A DNA stretch of 13,966 nt from Dehalococcoidia bacterium. GTDB taxonomy: Bacteria; Chloroflexota; Dehalococcoidia; Lucifugimonadales; JAGWBF01. The position numbers and the translations under genes were made by a program. Positions 13,124 through 13,966 of the stretch are shown piece by piece (positions within the stretch are counted from its first letter, which is position 1; every line of letters begins with the position of its first letter). The notes under the pieces are model-generated. The model did not search any database, was not told the origin of the DNA, and saw only the letters and a list, made by a program, of their open reading frames with translations. Location: NCBI GenBank assembly GCA_021296025.1, contig JAGWBF010000040.1, forward strand, positions 2,789 through 16,754, written 5' to 3'.

Positions 13124-13573
13124 CTAGTTGGTGTTTTCCTTGGAGCAAAGGTCGCAGGTGATGTACAGCTCGATGCGATGACCAATGACATCGCCTGGAA
13201 TCTCGTTGCTCAGGGTCCTCATCAGACGTTCGATGGTGGCAGCGCGAAACTCTCCCACGTTGCCGCACACGACGCAGACCGTGTGGTGGTGGTGCTCCAC
13301 CCGGGAGAGGCTGTACTTGGGAGGCCCGTCAGGCAAATTCAGACGGCAGATGACACCCATCTCCAACAGAAGTTTGAGGGTCCTGAAGATGGTTGCCCTG
13401 CCCACCGACGGCAGCTCTCTGCCGATCTCCTCGGCGGTGAAACCGCTCCCCTTATCCTCGAGAATATGAACGATACTCCGTCTTGAGTTGGTGGACCGAT
13501 AGCCACGGTCCTCCAAGACGGCCATGATATTGGGGCGTACAACCTGCTCGTTAGTCATGGTACTTAGTATCAT
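13124..13573 (-). CDS. Fur-family metal-responsive transcriptional regulator (probable Zur/Fur)
   Basis: DNA-binding repressor of the Fur superfamily, 149 residues from ATG 13573 (144 from ATG 13558; neither has a convincing ribosome site). The winged helix occupies about residues 15-85, with FTAEEIGRELPSVGRATIFRTLKLL as helix-turn-helix region. The C-terminal metal/dimer domain starts with HHHH (94-97) and has two CxxC pairs, C100/C103 and C140/C143, forming the structural Zn site; HRIELY (132-137) carries a sensor-site His. It is followed after 128 bp by the metal-transport genes on the same strand, so zinc or manganese/iron sensing and control of that transporter are likely. Zur, Fur and Mur cannot be separated by reading alone. 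TGATACT boxes at its own start suggest autoregulation. TAG stop. Confidence 0.93.
   Translation of the reverse strand: MILSTMTNEQVVRPNIMAVLEDRGYRSTNSRRSIVHILEDKGSGFTAEEIGRELPSVGRATIFRTLKLLLEMGVICRLNLPDGPPKYSLSRVEHHHHTVCVVCGNVGEFRAATIERLMRTLSNEIPGDVIGHRIELYITCDLCSKENTN
13558..13572. promoter_or_regulatory. Fur-type 7-1-7 box at the regulator start
   Basis: Minus strand TGATACT-A-AGTACCA: the right arm matches the complement of the left at six of seven positions, the geometry of Fur/PerR/Zur boxes. It lies about 13-27 bases after the predicted transcription start and between the two possible ATG codons, well placed for autorepression. Confidence 0.55.
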
Positions 13574-13591
13574 TAATATTCTTAAATGGAC

Positions 13592-13620
13592 ATGCTATCA
13601 GTCTAGGGTTCATGTGTCAA
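13592..13620 (-). promoter_or_regulatory. Candidate promoter of the Fur-family gene and metal-transport operon
   Basis: Minus-strand TTGACA (13620-13615, perfect), 17-base spacer, TAGCAT (13597-13592, 4/6). Start near 13585 leaves a short AT-rich leader. The rest of the 255-bp gap up to 13828 contains nothing that I can assign, only a short CAGAT-GCC-ATCTG stem near 13798-13810. Confidence 0.55.
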
Positions 13621-13828
13621 GGTATTTTTCGAGGAAATGAGACAAGAGCTAAGCCAGTTGACGCAATTTGGCGATCGTTTGGTGTCCAGGGAACTAGGGG
13701 AGGGCGACCACCAACCCTGAGCCATAGCTGATTAAAGAGCAGTATTGGGCAAATACCTGTAGGAACCATGGGTGCGGGCTGGGAACCGATGAAAGGCAGA
13801 TGCCATCTGTATGAACGTGAAGGCCTTG

Positions 13829-13966
13829 TTAGGAGTTCAGGCTGCGCCGGTAGATGAAGAATGTACCCGCCAGCACCAGTATTCCTAGGGGGATACCGAT
13901 TAGGATCCATATGCGAGCCCTGTTGTCCGGGACTTTGATTTCTTCCAGCAGGAGAGAGGTGGCCTG
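13829..13966 (-). CDS. C-terminal fragment of a membrane-anchored protein (partial)
   Basis: The last 45 codons of a gene entering from the right edge, ending in TAA (13831-13829). The visible part is a hydrophilic segment (LLLEEIKVPDNRAR) followed by one hydrophobic helix of about 22 residues (WILIGIPLGILVLAGTFFIY) and a short basic tail RRSLNS. This is the pattern of a protein held outside the membrane by a C-terminal anchor with a positive inside end. Only one helix is visible, so a polytopic protein is also possible. The frame is open across the whole fragment and stops in a sensible place; family unknown. Confidence 0.55.
   Translation of the reverse strand, partial: QATSLLLEEIKVPDNRARIWILIGIPLGILVLAGTFFIYRRSLNS

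Noticed and set aside
13617..13910. 97-codon minus-strand open frame in the right-hand gap
   Set aside because: It overlaps the better supported C-terminal membrane fragment at 13829-13966 in another frame and has no recognisable domain or ribosome site.

Overview
The window carries ordinary chromosomal genes of an aerobic, moderately GC-rich bacterium. The oxygen-respiration genes, the lipoprotein signals (lipobox Cys) on two exported proteins, and the CtaA with both cysteine pairs suggest a Chloroflexota or Gram-positive-like lineage. That placement is a guess from gene style; there is no rRNA or other marker here. Genes use ATG, GTG and TTG starts, and TGA is a normal stop (ctaB, znuC and the end of the YihY-family gene).

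Layout. (1) 1-4918, minus strand: a cytochrome c oxidase cluster transcribed ctaA -> ctaB -> coxB -> coxA. It has heme A synthase, heme O synthase, subunit II with a fused cytochrome c domain (caa3 type), and subunit I running off the left edge. Assembly genes precede structural genes, and ctaA and ctaB overlap. (2) 5125-6105, minus: a nucleotide-sugar epimerase/dehydratase of the extended SDR family. (3) 6258-10028, plus: a TreT-like trehalose-forming glycosyltransferase; a striking cysteine-free, nearly proline-free protein made of sixteen gapless 22-residue repeats; and a YihY/BrkB-family membrane protein interrupted by an in-frame TGA. (4) 10082-13573, minus: a metal-uptake operon, fur-like regulator -> substrate-binding lipoprotein (znuA-like, broken by a one-base frameshift) -> ATPase -> permease. 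TGATACT-type boxes lie upstream of both the regulator and the binding protein. (5) 13829-13966, minus: the last 45 codons of a membrane-anchored protein entering from the right.

How they fit together. Block 1 makes heme A from heme B (farnesylation, then methyl oxidation) and inserts it into the oxidase encoded in the same cluster. Block 4 reads as an autoregulated metal-import unit: the Fur-family protein probably represses itself and the transporter when metal is plentiful. Block 3 may be a stress-related group (compatible solute synthesis beside a LEA/apolipoprotein-like repeat protein), but only adjacency supports this.

The most unusual items are the 22/88-residue hierarchical repeat protein, the tandem acidic SHOCT-like insert and the missing Asp ligand in the ZnuA-like protein, the perfect 19-bp hairpin between znuA and znuC, and the repeated operator-like boxes. 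Two neighbouring genes carry single-base lesions (TGA in the YihY gene, G-run frameshift in znuA). Sequencing or assembly error must be excluded before reading biology into them. No tRNA, rRNA, CRISPR array, transposase or attachment site was found.
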